Source: Gammaproteobacteria bacterium
Lineage (GTDB): Bacteria > Pseudomonadota > Gammaproteobacteria > UBA6429 > Thiohalophilaceae
Length of the DNA stretch: 64,000 nt
NCBI GenBank assembly: GCA_030148325.1
Contig: JASBTR010000205.1
Span: 38,401 to 102,400 of the forward strand
Direction of reading: 5' to 3'
Position 1 is the stretch's first letter. The number at the start of each line of letters is the position of its first letter. Both the position numbers and the translations under genes were made by a program. The notes under the pieces are model-generated. The model was not told the origin of the DNA, searched no databases, and worked only from the letters and a program-made list of their open reading frames with translations. Below, piece after piece: positions 29,699 through 38,091 of this stretch.

Positions 29699-30628
29699 AT
29701 GGACGACCTGAATCTGGACAGGACAGACAGCCTGCGTGAGGTGATTCTGGCGGCGCAGGCTTATCTGGAAGAGGCCGGTGTCTGGTTTGGCCACGGTACG
29801 GATAATGCCCTCGATGAGGCGGCCTGGCTGGTGTCCCATGCGCTGGGGCTGGCGCCGGACTTTGCTGAAGAAACGCTGTCGCATCCTCTGACTGAGTCGG
29901 AGAAAAAGGCCGTGCGGGTGTTGCTGCGACGGCGGGTAAAGGAGCGCTTGCCGGCCGCCTACCTTACCGGCCGGGCCTGGTTTGCCGGTCTGCCTTTTTA
30001 TGTGGATGAACGGGTGCTGGTGCCGCGTTCTCCCATTGCCGAGCTGATTGCCAGTGAATTCCGGCCCTGGCTGGCGCCGGAGCGGGTCGAGCGGGTGCTG
30101 GATCTGTGTACCGGCAGCGGCTGTATCGCGATTGCTACCGCCTGTGCTTTGCCGCAGGCGCAGGTGGACGCCGGCGACATTTCTGCGGCGGCGCTGGATG
30201 TCGCTCTGCGCAATCTGCGTGAGCATAATCTGGAAGATCGGGTACACCTGTTTGAATCGGATCTGTTCAGCGCGCTGGCGGGACAGCGCTATGATTTGAT
30301 CGTCTCTAATCCGCCCTATGTGGATGCTGAAGATATGGCGGCATTGCCGAATGAATACCGGCGTGAGCCGGAACTGGGACTGGCGGCCGGCAGCGATGGA
30401 CTGGATCTGGTGATCCCCATGCTGCGCGATGCACCCGAACATCTGCAGCCGGAAGGGGTGATGATTGTGGAAGTCGGCAACAGTGCTGAGGCCCTGAACC
30501 AACGGTTTCCGCATATCCCCTTTACCTGGCTGGACTTTGAATATGGGGGCGAGGGGGTATTTCTGCTCGAAGCTCGCCAGCTTTCCGATTATCATACTGA
30601 CTTTACCGAGGCAGCGAAGCGCCTGTAA
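29699..30628 (+). CDS. prmB: Ribosomal protein L3 glutamine N5-methyltransferase
   Basis: Methylates a glutamine of ribosomal protein L3. The 309-residue product (E. coli 310) has the PrmB-type start with SLREVILAAQAYLEEAGVWF, FGHGTDNALDEAAWL, the SAM-binding VLDLCTGSGCIAIA and the catalytic NPPYVD motif (Asn204 onward). The long N-terminal helical domain and the FGHG motif separate it from HemK/PrmC. The ATG at 29699 follows mog closely, suggesting co-transcription. Confidence 0.96.
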   Translation: MDDLNLDRTDSLREVILAAQAYLEEAGVWFGHGTDNALDEAAWLVSHALGLAPDFAEETLSHPLTESEKKAVRVLLRRRVKERLPAAYLTGRAWFAGLPFYVDERVLVPRSPIAELIASEFRPWLAPERVERVLDLCTGSGCIAIATACALPQAQVDAGDISAAALDVALRNLREHNLEDRVHLFESDLFSALAGQRYDLIVSNPPYVDAEDMAALPNEYRREPELGLAAGSDGLDLVIPMLRDAPEHLQPEGVMIVEVGNSAEALNQRFPHIPFTWLDFEYGGEGVFLLEARQLSDYHTDFTEAAKRL

Positions 30629-30658
30629 GAATTACCGGGTTTTTTGGGAGAATAAATA

Positions 30659-30976
30659 ATGATGAAACGGCCGGCTACATTTGAAGATTATATTGATCTG
30701 GTCGATCAGGCCATATTCGAAGTTGATGAGCTAAGGTTTTCCGTAGAGTTTGATGAAGAGTTCATGGAAGACGCATTGAACTTTGTGGGTATTTTGGAAC
30801 AGCAGTTGCGCGATCTGTTAGCGAGTATGAAAGAGGGAAGCTATGAATTTGCCGATGAAGATCTGCCATTTATGCCTTTTGTGAAAAAACAGAGCAATCT
30901 TATTTTACCATTCAAGGGGTTGTTGACCCTGATTAACAATACGCATCGAAAGGGATTGGAAACAGCACAGGAGTAG
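30659..30976 (+). CDS. Small conserved-looking acidic protein of unknown function
   Basis: I do not recognise this 105-residue protein. It is soluble, acidic in the first two thirds (FEDYIDLVDQAIFEVDELRF, EFDEEFMEDAL) and predicted mostly helical; the C-terminus turns basic near INNTHRKGLE. Codon use is like its neighbours. The ATG at 30659 has GGAG eight bases upstream. It sits between prmB and hemN in the same direction. A regulatory or assembly role would be pure guess. Confidence 0.8.
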   Translation: MMKRPATFEDYIDLVDQAIFEVDELRFSVEFDEEFMEDALNFVGILEQQLRDLLASMKEGSYEFADEDLPFMPFVKKQSNLILPFKGLLTLINNTHRKGLETAQE

Positions 30977-31054
30977 AGCGTTTTCCGATCTTTTTTCTCA
31001 CGGCTGCATTGCACCGCCTGCTATACTTAAATTATCTTACCTTCGAAGAATATC

Positions 31055-32434
31055 ATGTCCGAGCTTATATTTGATTCCGAGTTGATCCGCCGTTATGACA
31101 AGGCGGGTCCGCGTTATACTTCCTATCCGACTGCCGTGCAGTTTCATACTGATTTTGGTGTTGACGATTACAGGGCGCAGGTCGAAGCCAGCAATGCCTC
31201 GGGTCGTGATCTGTCACTCTACTTCCACATCCCGTTTTGCGACACTATCTGTTTTTATTGCGGGTGCAATAAAATCGCCACCAAGGACAGAAGTCGGGCT
31301 GAACCCTATCTGCGCCGGATCTATAAAGAGCTGGCGATGCAGAGCGAACTGTTCGATCCGGCGCGCAAGGTAAGACAGATGCACTGGGGCGGCGGCACGC
31401 CGACGTTTATCAGCCATGATGAGATGCGCGAGTTGATGGACATGACGCGGAAGTATTTCGATCTGGTGGATGACAGTGAAGGGGAATACTCGATTGAAAT
31501 TGATCCGCGCGAAGCGACGGCAAAAACCATCGCCATATTGCGTGAAGTCGGTTTCAATCGCATGAGCCTCGGGGTGCAGGACTTTGATCCTGGCGTGCAA
31601 AAAGCGGTCAATCGGATTCAGTCTGAAGAGCAGACCTATGCCATTATTGAAGCCGCGCGCAAAGAAGGCTTTCATTCGGTTAGCCTGGATCTGATTTATG
31701 GTCTGCCGCACCAGAGCACAGCGACCTTTGCGGCAACACTGGAAAAAGTGCTGGCGATGTCGCCAGACAGACTCTCGGTTTTCAATTATGCGCACCTGCC
31801 GGAGATATTCAAACCACAGCGTCGCATCAACGAAGCGGATCTGCCCAGGCCGGATGAAAAGCTGGCGATTCTGAAAAGCACCATTGAAACCCTGATCGCG
31901 GCCGGTTATGTGTATATCGGCATGGATCATTTCGCCAAACCGGACGATGAACTGGCGCTCGCTCAGGCCAGTGGTTCGTTATATCGAAATTTTCAGGGTT
32001 ATTCCACGCATGCCGACTGTGATCTGGTAGCGCTGGGGGTTACCTCTATCGGCAAGGTGGGGGACTGCTATGCGCAGAACCTCAAGCCTATGGATGAATA
32101 CACCGCACGCATAGATAACAACGAGCTGGCGATATTTCGCGGCATTACCCTGTCAGCCGATGATGTACTGCGGCGGGAAGTCATTAACCAGCTTATCTGT
32201 AATTTCGTACTGACTTTTGCCGATATCGAAAAACAGTTCAAAATTAACTTTGCAGATTATTTTTCCAGTGAGCTGGAAGATTTAAAGCCCATGATGGAAG
32301 ATGGGCTGGTTGAGATCAGTGCTGAAGGAATCAGAGTAAGCTCCAGCGGAAAACTGCTGATTCGCAATATCTGTATGGTGTTTGATATTTACCTGCGCAA
32401 CAAAACCGAACAACGTTTTTCAAAAGTCATATAG
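31055..32434 (+). CDS. hemN: Oxygen-independent coproporphyrinogen III oxidase
   Basis: Radical SAM enzyme that decarboxylates coproporphyrinogen III to protoporphyrinogen IX without oxygen, for heme synthesis. The 459-residue product has the cluster cysteines Cys62, Cys66 and Cys69 (FCDTICFYCGC), at the same positions as in E. coli, with HWGGGTPTF, MSLGVQDFD, SLDLIYGLP and GMDHFAKP. It is the true HemN type (PRYTSYPTA near the start), not the HemW type. I see no convincing FNR box upstream; a TATACT at about 31021 may be a -10. Confidence 0.97.
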   Translation: MSELIFDSELIRRYDKAGPRYTSYPTAVQFHTDFGVDDYRAQVEASNASGRDLSLYFHIPFCDTICFYCGCNKIATKDRSRAEPYLRRIYKELAMQSELFDPARKVRQMHWGGGTPTFISHDEMRELMDMTRKYFDLVDDSEGEYSIEIDPREATAKTIAILREVGFNRMSLGVQDFDPGVQKAVNRIQSEEQTYAIIEAARKEGFHSVSLDLIYGLPHQSTATFAATLEKVLAMSPDRLSVFNYAHLPEIFKPQRRINEADLPRPDEKLAILKSTIETLIAAGYVYIGMDHFAKPDDELALAQASGSLYRNFQGYSTHADCDLVALGVTSIGKVGDCYAQNLKPMDEYTARIDNNELAIFRGITLSADDVLRREVINQLICNFVLTFADIEKQFKINFADYFSSELEDLKPMMEDGLVEISAEGIRVSSSGKLLIRNICMVFDIYLRNKTEQRFSKVI

Positions 32435-32457
32435 GCCGTTGCTGTAACGTAGTACTG

Positions 32458-32488
32458 CAGGGTGGGCAGAAAACCCGTGCCCACCCTG
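32458..32488. repeat. Short hairpin, GTAGGGTGGGCA-related
   Basis: CAGGGTGGGCA and TGCCCACCCTG form a perfect stem with a 9-base loop just downstream of hemN. It resembles the outer arms of the palindrome at 17672-17773. There is no T-tract, so a classical terminator is not supported. Confidence 0.75.
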
Positions 32489-32525
32489 GACGACTGTTTA
32501 CTTTTCTGGATTATTTTAAACCTTC

Positions 32526-32672
32526 GTAGGATGTGCTGAGTGAAACGAAGCGCATCGCTCGTGTATCCAGCCTGAAATGATGCGCTTCGTTTCCCATAGA
32601 ATCCCTTCGGGCTTCATTATGGATTTCCTGAATCTGCTTCGCAGGATTCTGGTCTCACTCAGCACATCCTAC
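32526..32672. repeat. GTAGGATGTGCTGAG palindrome interrupted by a 63-bp insert
   Basis: The 31-bp left arm (32526-32556) is intact. The right arm starts at 32579 with the exact complement for 15 bases, is interrupted at 32594-32656, and resumes for 16 bases to 32672. Removing those 63 bases restores a perfect arm. The insert has its own inverted ends (AGAATCC and GGATTCT). The rest of the 411-base gap (32673-32845) shows only a CCGGAATGACGT fragment of another repeat family at about 32733-32745. Confidence 0.9.
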
Positions 32673-32845
32673 AGATTAATAATATCTGGACACTCTTTTG
32701 GGATTTTTATTTAAATTTCGGCCAGGAGCATGCCGGAATGACGTAATTTTCAGTTATGCAATGGTATTTCGGAACTAATCTTTACTTACACCCTTAAAGG
32801 GCAGAGCACTTCGTCCCGAGTTAAGGTTTATTAGTAAAGGTGTCC

Positions 32846-35260
32846 TTATGAAGAGCAGCAACTGCTGTCCTTGTTGACACTGCCAAATATGTCACCGATG
32901 CTTGCCGGGCGTTCTGTATGGAAGCCCTGCGCGTAATCAATGCCGGTTTCCTTAAGCAATTGCAGTGTGTCCTCATTTTCCACATATTCCGCAATGGTTC
33001 TAATATTCATTACGGTGCCAATTTTATGTATCGCTTCAACAAAAGCATAATCTGTTTTGTCATGGCAAATGTTACGGACAAAACCGCCGTCGATTTTGAG
33101 AAAGTTCACCGGTAAATTTTTCAGATAGGCGAAGGAACTCAGACCATTACCAAAATCGTCGAGGGCGAATTTACAGCCGAGTTGCTTGAGTGAATGAATA
33201 AAATCTATAGCCTTGCTCATATTAGAGATAATGGCTGTTTCAGTGATTTCAAAACACAGGTGTTCAGGTTTGCATTTGCTGCTCAGAATTTTGTTACTCA
33301 CATAGTCATGAAAATTTTTGTTACCGAGGGACTGGCCCGAGAGATTGATTGAAAGCAGCAGTTGTTCGAATCCAGCCTTGCAACAATATTTGTCAATCGT
33401 TTCAAGCGCATGACCAACGACCCATTTGTCGATATCCTGCATCAGGTCATAGCGTTCGGCTGCGGGAAGGAAAGCCATGGGGGGGATGAGTTCTCCGCTC
33501 TCGCTTTTAAGCCGAATCAGAAGCTCATAAAATTGCGGATGACTGTGGTTTTCCTGCAATGAAATAATTTTCTGGCAGAAAAGAGTAAATGAATTTTCAT
33601 TCAGTGCTTTCTTGATATCCTGAACCCAGCGCATTTCACTCTTGCGTCTGGCATATTCACTGTTATCTTCGCGATAGATCTGGATCTGGTTCCTGCCTTT
33701 TTCCTTGGCGCTATAGCATGCATTGTCGGCTGCACTCAGTATGTCGGTAACGCCGCCGGATTCCGGATTGATGGGAACAAGGCCAATGCTGACGCCGATA
33801 TCAAAGGTGTTGTTGCCCCAGGGAAAACGAGTTTCCTTGATGGTGGTGCGCATGATCTCGGCGATTTTATATGCCTGTTTTTCATTGCAACCTTCCAGCA
33901 GGACGCCGAATTCATCACCACCGAGGCGTGCGAGCACATCACTTTTTCTCAACAGGGATGAGAGCCTGTGCGCCAGTTGCTTCAGTAGTTCGTCACCGGC
34001 GGCATGGCCGGCAGAATCGTTGACAACCTTGAACTGATCCAGATCTAGATAACACAGGGCATGAGAGGTTTTTTCGTTGCGGGAATTCTGAATGGTCTGT
34101 TCCAGACGCAGCTCGAATTCACGGCGGTTCACCAGGCCGGTGAGACTGTCATGGGTGGCCTGATAACTCAATTCATAGGACATGGAGCGCATCTCACTGA
34201 CATCACGGAAAGTCAGGATGGCCCCGAAAACTTCATGGTTGTCGTCCATGATGGGCGCTGCGGTCAGTTCAATCGCGAATTCCCTGCCGTCCTTGCGCAG
34301 CAGGACGATGTCTTCTGTTAGCGAGAGAATGATGTGTTCACTGAGTGCGGTGTTGACCGGATCTTCGGCTTCAAGATGGTCCGTCTCGGAAACAAGGCTG
34401 AAAATCGTCTCCAGTGGCTTGTTGACTGCATTGTCACAGGTATAGCCGGTTAGATGTTCCGCCACAGGATTCATAAACTGCACACAGCCTCTGTTGTCGG
34501 TGGTGATGACTGCGTCGCCAACCGATTGTAGTGTGACCTGGCCCAGCTCTTTTTCCTTGATCAGGCTTTTTTCGATACGGCTGATCCGGCGAGTGGTATA
34601 AAAGGCGATAGAGATACCGAGTAACAGCGCCAGTGTAGTCAGGGCATAGAGTATGCTCCTGGCTTGTTGATTGGACTGTTTGGCCATGGTGCCTATTTTT
34701 GAAATGGAGCCAAGCTGTATTTGTTGCAGTTGGGTGATGTATTCAATGACCTTGTTTTGCGCCTGCACAGTTTTACTGGTCATTAACGCTCGGGCTTCCT
34801 CCAGTTTTCCTTCCCAGGCGAGCTGGGCAACCTGGTGCTGAATAGGAACAGTATAATTTGCCGCTGCAGTTTGCTGTTCAAGAAGATTTCGTTCCTGCGC
34901 ACTTAGTTCCATTGCCTTGAGCTTGTTATAGGCAAGACTGACTACAGTCGCATTCCGGTTGAAGCGCATGTAGGCATTATCACGTTCGAATGGGTCGGTT
35001 TCTGTTACCATCATGTAGAGATTGATACTGCGCTCACGGGCATTGGAGTGCATAGTCTTGAGCAAATTGAGCTTGATGCTTATTTTATCAATAATGGCTT
35101 CCAGATTACTGTGTGCCTGATTGGACTGCATGATGCTGATGCCGCCAATACCGATACAGGTCAGGATCATGACGCCGAAGGCGAGGAACAGCAAAGTGGG
35201 GCTGGTGGAACGGTGATTATTCCGCACAGCTGGCTGGGCGTCTTTTTTTATATAGGTCAT
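32846..35260 (-). CDS. Membrane PAS-GGDEF-EAL protein (cyclic-di-GMP turnover)
   Basis: The 804-residue product has an N-terminal membrane segment (about 22-44), a periplasmic four-helix-bundle-like sensor region (45-205) and a second membrane segment (205-223). A PAS domain follows (about 240-355; AVITTDNRGCVQFMNPVAEHLTGY). Then come a GGDEF domain with intact RLGGDEF (about 447-451) and a C-terminal EAL-type domain (about 555-795). The EAL motif reads YELLIRL, with later motifs LSINLSG, FEITETA, LDDFGNG and LKIDGGFV. Both synthase and phosphodiesterase activities are possible. It probably links a periplasmic signal to cyclic-di-GMP level. It is a single gene flanked by repeat-rich gaps. Confidence 0.94.
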   Translation of the reverse strand: MTYIKKDAQPAVRNNHRSTSPTLLFLAFGVMILTCIGIGGISIMQSNQAHSNLEAIIDKISIKLNLLKTMHSNARERSINLYMMVTETDPFERDNAYMRFNRNATVVSLAYNKLKAMELSAQERNLLEQQTAAANYTVPIQHQVAQLAWEGKLEEARALMTSKTVQAQNKVIEYITQLQQIQLGSISKIGTMAKQSNQQARSILYALTTLALLLGISIAFYTTRRISRIEKSLIKEKELGQVTLQSVGDAVITTDNRGCVQFMNPVAEHLTGYTCDNAVNKPLETIFSLVSETDHLEAEDPVNTALSEHIILSLTEDIVLLRKDGREFAIELTAAPIMDDNHEVFGAILTFRDVSEMRSMSYELSYQATHDSLTGLVNRREFELRLEQTIQNSRNEKTSHALCYLDLDQFKVVNDSAGHAAGDELLKQLAHRLSSLLRKSDVLARLGGDEFGVLLEGCNEKQAYKIAEIMRTTIKETRFPWGNNTFDIGVSIGLVPINPESGGVTDILSAADNACYSAKEKGRNQIQIYREDNSEYARRKSEMRWVQDIKKALNENSFTLFCQKIISLQENHSHPQFYELLIRLKSESGELIPPMAFLPAAERYDLMQDIDKWVVGHALETIDKYCCKAGFEQLLLSINLSGQSLGNKNFHDYVSNKILSSKCKPEHLCFEITETAIISNMSKAIDFIHSLKQLGCKFALDDFGNGLSSFAYLKNLPVNFLKIDGGFVRNICHDKTDYAFVEAIHKIGTVMNIRTIAEYVENEDTLQLLKETGIDYAQGFHTERPASIGDIFGSVNKDSSCCSS

Positions 35261-35409
35261 ACCGGCCTGGTTAATTTCACTGTTTTCAGTACTCTATCCA
35301 TGTGATAATTGCGAGTTCAGTTAGTCTGTTGATGTTGACAGCGAGCCGCCTTGCTGTGAAACACCAGAGGGGCGCTGAATCCGTAATTATCATTATGGAT
35401 AGAGCGCCA

Positions 35410-35568
35410 GGGCCTGTTGATCTTTCAGATGTTAGGCTGATTTTGAGGAAATTTTAGTCCTGACAAGGCATTTTTTACGTATCAATGCACTCCATTGATA
35501 GTAAAAAATAACACAGGCAGGGCTAAAATTAGCCAAAATCAGACAATAGATGAAAGATCAACAGACCC
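35410..35568. mobile_element. MITE-like 160-bp element, copy 1
   Basis: A 159-base element beginning GGGCCTGTTGATCTTTC and ending GAAAGATCAACAGACCC, with long imperfect inversion towards a centre at ACGTATCAATGCACTCCATTG. The reverse complement of the copy at 55760-55920 matches with two substitutions and two single-base indels. It has no coding capacity. It lies in a 436-base gap upstream of aroC. The flanks here are CA and TG, so no TA duplication is visible in this copy. Confidence 0.92.
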
Positions 35569-35585
35569 TGGCAACGAGTATAATT

Positions 35586-35604
35586 TATAATGATAATTAT
35601 TCCA
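35586..35604. promoter_or_regulatory. Possible Fur-box-like palindrome
   Basis: TATAATGATAATTATTCCA matches the 19-base Fur consensus GATAATGATAATCATTATC at about 14 positions. It lies 93 bases upstream of aroC. In an AT-rich stretch this could be chance, and it overlaps a plausible TATAAT -10. Inference only. Confidence 0.3.
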
Positions 35605-35696
35605 CAGCATGGACGGCTACAGCTGCTGCTATTATGAGCAGACAGGGCCTGTAAAATGCTGTGATCCAGATAACACAAAGATGAGAAACATTTCCC

Positions 35697-36794
35697 ATGT
35701 CAGGTAGTAGTATAGGCAAGATATTCACCATGACAGGTTTTGGCGAAAGTCATGGCCCGGCGATAGGCTGTATCGTTGATGGCTGTCCGCCCGGAATGTC
35801 GCTGTCGGAATCTGATTTACAGGCGGATCTGGATCGCAGAAAGCCGGGCACCAGTCGGCACACCACCCAGCGACGTGAACAGGATGAAGTGCAGATCCTC
35901 TCCGGTGTTTTTGAAGGCAAAACCACGGGCGCGCCCATTGGCCTGATCATTTACAACACCGATCAGCGCTCCAAAGATTATTCGAAAATCATGGATCGTT
36001 TCCGTCCGGGTCATGCAGACTACACCTATCAGCAGAAATTCGGCATACGCGATTATCGCGGCGGTGGGCGTTCTTCGGCGCGGGAAACAGCCATGCGCGT
36101 GGCGGCCGGTGCGATTGCCAAAAAATACCTGAAAGAAAAATACGCAATCGAAATTCGTGGCTATATGGCGCAACTGGGGCCGATAAAGGCCGAAGCCTTT
36201 GACTGGAACGCGGTGGCTGAAAATGCCTTCTTTTTTCCCGACGCCGCCAAAGTCGGGGAACTGGAAGCCTATATGGATGCCCTGCGTAAGGAGGGCAATT
36301 CTATCGGCGCACGCATCAATGTGGTCGCAACCGGTGTGCCGCCGGGACTGGGTGAGCCGATTTTCGATCGCCTGGATGCGGAACTGGCGCATGCGCTGAT
36401 GAGCATCAATGCGGTTAAAGGGGTGGAAATCGGCGCTGGTTTTGAATCGGTGGTGCAGAAAGGCACCGAGCACCGGGATGAAATGACGCCCGAAGGATTT
36501 CTTTCCAACCATGCCGGCGGAGTGCTGGGCGGAATTTCTTCCGGTCAGGATATTCTCGCCAGCATTGCCCTGAAACCGACCTCCAGCCTCAGATTGCCCT
36601 GCCGGGGTGTGGATATTCACGGCAAGCCGGTAGAGGTAGTCACCGAAGGCCGCCACGATCCCTGCGTCGGCATTCGCGCCACGCCCATCGCCGAAGCCAT
36701 GATGGCGATGGTACTGATGGATCACGTCCTGCGCCAGCGCGCACAGAACATGGATGTCAATTCTGAAACACCGATTATACCCTCTTCTGTATGA
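35697..36794 (+). CDS. aroC: Chorismate synthase
   Basis: Makes chorismate from EPSP with reduced FMN, the last shared step of aromatic amino-acid synthesis. The 365-residue product has the three family signatures: [19 protein letters not shown] at the start, [29 protein letters not shown] in the middle (seen as [14 protein letters not shown]), and [17 protein letters not shown] near the end. The ATG at 35697 is the family start. Confidence 0.99.
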   Translation: MSGSSIGKIFTMTGFGESHGPAIGCIVDGCPPGMSLSESDLQADLDRRKPGTSRHTTQRREQDEVQILSGVFEGKTTGAPIGLIIYNTDQRSKDYSKIMDRFRPGHADYTYQQKFGIRDYRGGGRSSARETAMRVAAGAIAKKYLKEKYAIEIRGYMAQLGPIKAEAFDWNAVAENAFFFPDAAKVGELEAYMDALRKEGNSIGARINVVATGVPPGLGEPIFDRLDAELAHALMSINAVKGVEIGAGFESVVQKGTEHRDEMTPEGFLSNHAGGVLGGISSGQDILASIALKPTSSLRLPCRGVDIHGKPVEVVTEGRHDPCVGIRATPIAEAMMAMVLMDHVLRQRAQNMDVNSETPIIPSSV

Positions 36795-36823
36795 ACAGAG
36801 ATTCAGGGGTTAGACATACGATG

Positions 36824-36855
36824 CCTCGTCCCTCGTCCCTCGTCCCTCGTTCCTG
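36824..36855. repeat. CTCGTCC heptamer array before the MFS gene
   Basis: CCTCGTCC-type heptamers repeat about four times (36824-36855), ending four bases before the MFS gene ATG. The usual ribosome-binding region is therefore made of repeat, and no Shine-Dalgarno sequence is visible. No partner arm is seen on the other side. Confidence 0.85.
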
Positions 36856-36859
36856 ATTT

Positions 36860-38008
36860 ATGCCCTATTGGCGCCTTTCCGGATTTTACTTCTTCTATTT
36901 CGCCAGCCTGGGAGCGTTGATTCCCTACTGGAGTCTGTATCTCAGGTCGCTGGGATTCAATGCGACGGATATCGGCAATCTCATGGCCATACTCATGGCC
37001 ACCAAGATTATTTCGCCCAATATCTGGGGCTGGGTGGCCGATCATACGGGCCGACGCATGGCCATTGTGCGTACGGGCTGTCTGATTTCCATGCTGGCTT
37101 TTACCGGCGTATTTTTCAGCGATAGCTTTATCTGGCTGGTGCTGGTGATAGTGGTGTTCAGTTTTTTCTGGAATGCCACCCTGCCGCAGTTTGAAGCCAG
37201 TACCTTTATTCATCTGGGTGATCAGACTCATCGTTACAGCAGTATTCGCCTCTGGGGCTCAATTGGTTTTATCGTTGCCGTCTGGGGACTGGGCAGCCTG
37301 CTGGAGGGGCAGGCTATCAGCAGGCTGCCGATGATCCTGTTACTGCTGTTTGCCGGGATCTGGCTGAGCAGCCTGATCGTACCGGAAGAGGCGGCCGGAC
37401 ACCTGAGCCTGGATCATGAACCCCTGCGCAGGCTGCTGTCACGGCCCGAGGTGGTGGGGTTACTGGTAGCCTGTTTTCTGATGCAGGCCAGCCACGGGCC
37501 ATATTACACATTCTATTCCATTTACCTGCAGGATTATGGTTATTCGCTCTCTGCGATTGGTGGGTTATGGGCGTTGGGCGTGGCGGCGGAGGTCGGGATC
37601 TTTCTGCTTATGTCACGGCTGCTTCCGCTGTTTGGCCTGCGCCAGCTGTTGCTGGGCAGTTTGCTGCTGGCTGCCCTGCGCTGGCTGATTATCGCCCTGT
37701 ATCCGGAGTCGATGGGGTTGATTGTATTTGCCCAGGTTCTGCATGCGGCCAGTTTTGGAATCTATCATGCCGCCGCAATTCACTATATTCACAATTTCTT
37801 TACCGGTCGACATCAGGGCAAGGGACAGGCGTTGTACAGCAGCCTCAGTTTTGGCGTGGGTGGCGCGCTGGGCAGTTTTTACAGTGGTTATCTATTTGAA
37901 GGCTTTGGCGCACGCAGCATGTTTTTAGCAGCCATGTTGCTGGCGCTGGCAGGATTTCTGGTTGCCTGGCGCTATCTTCCCGGAGACCCCAGGAATAATC
38001 CAACATAG
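36860..38008 (+). CDS. MFS transporter, HcaT/LacY-like
   Basis: The 382-residue product is an inner-membrane transporter with about 12 hydrophobic segments and the MFS loop motif in GWVADHTGRRMA between segments 2 and 3. The start YWRLSGFYFFYFASLGALIPYW and the later RLWGSIGFIVAVWG resemble the 3-phenylpropionate transporter HcaT group (MFS_1-like). The substrate is unknown and the E. coli name should not be taken as function. There is a repeat where the ribosome binding site should be. Confidence 0.9.
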   Translation: MPYWRLSGFYFFYFASLGALIPYWSLYLRSLGFNATDIGNLMAILMATKIISPNIWGWVADHTGRRMAIVRTGCLISMLAFTGVFFSDSFIWLVLVIVVFSFFWNATLPQFEASTFIHLGDQTHRYSSIRLWGSIGFIVAVWGLGSLLEGQAISRLPMILLLLFAGIWLSSLIVPEEAAGHLSLDHEPLRRLLSRPEVVGLLVACFLMQASHGPYYTFYSIYLQDYGYSLSAIGGLWALGVAAEVGIFLLMSRLLPLFGLRQLLLGSLLLAALRWLIIALYPESMGLIVFAQVLHAASFGIYHAAAIHYIHNFFTGRHQGKGQALYSSLSFGVGGALGSFYSGYLFEGFGARSMFLAAMLLALAGFLVAWRYLPGDPRNNPT

Positions 38009-38091
38009 TATTAAGAAGGTTTCTAGTTCAAGCCTCACCCGCTATGGTCGATACAGCGGTTATTATCGAGAAAAACAGGGACAGACTAAAA

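Noticed and set aside
30977..31054. FNR box before hemN
   Set aside because: No TTGAT-N4-ATCAA-like sequence was found.
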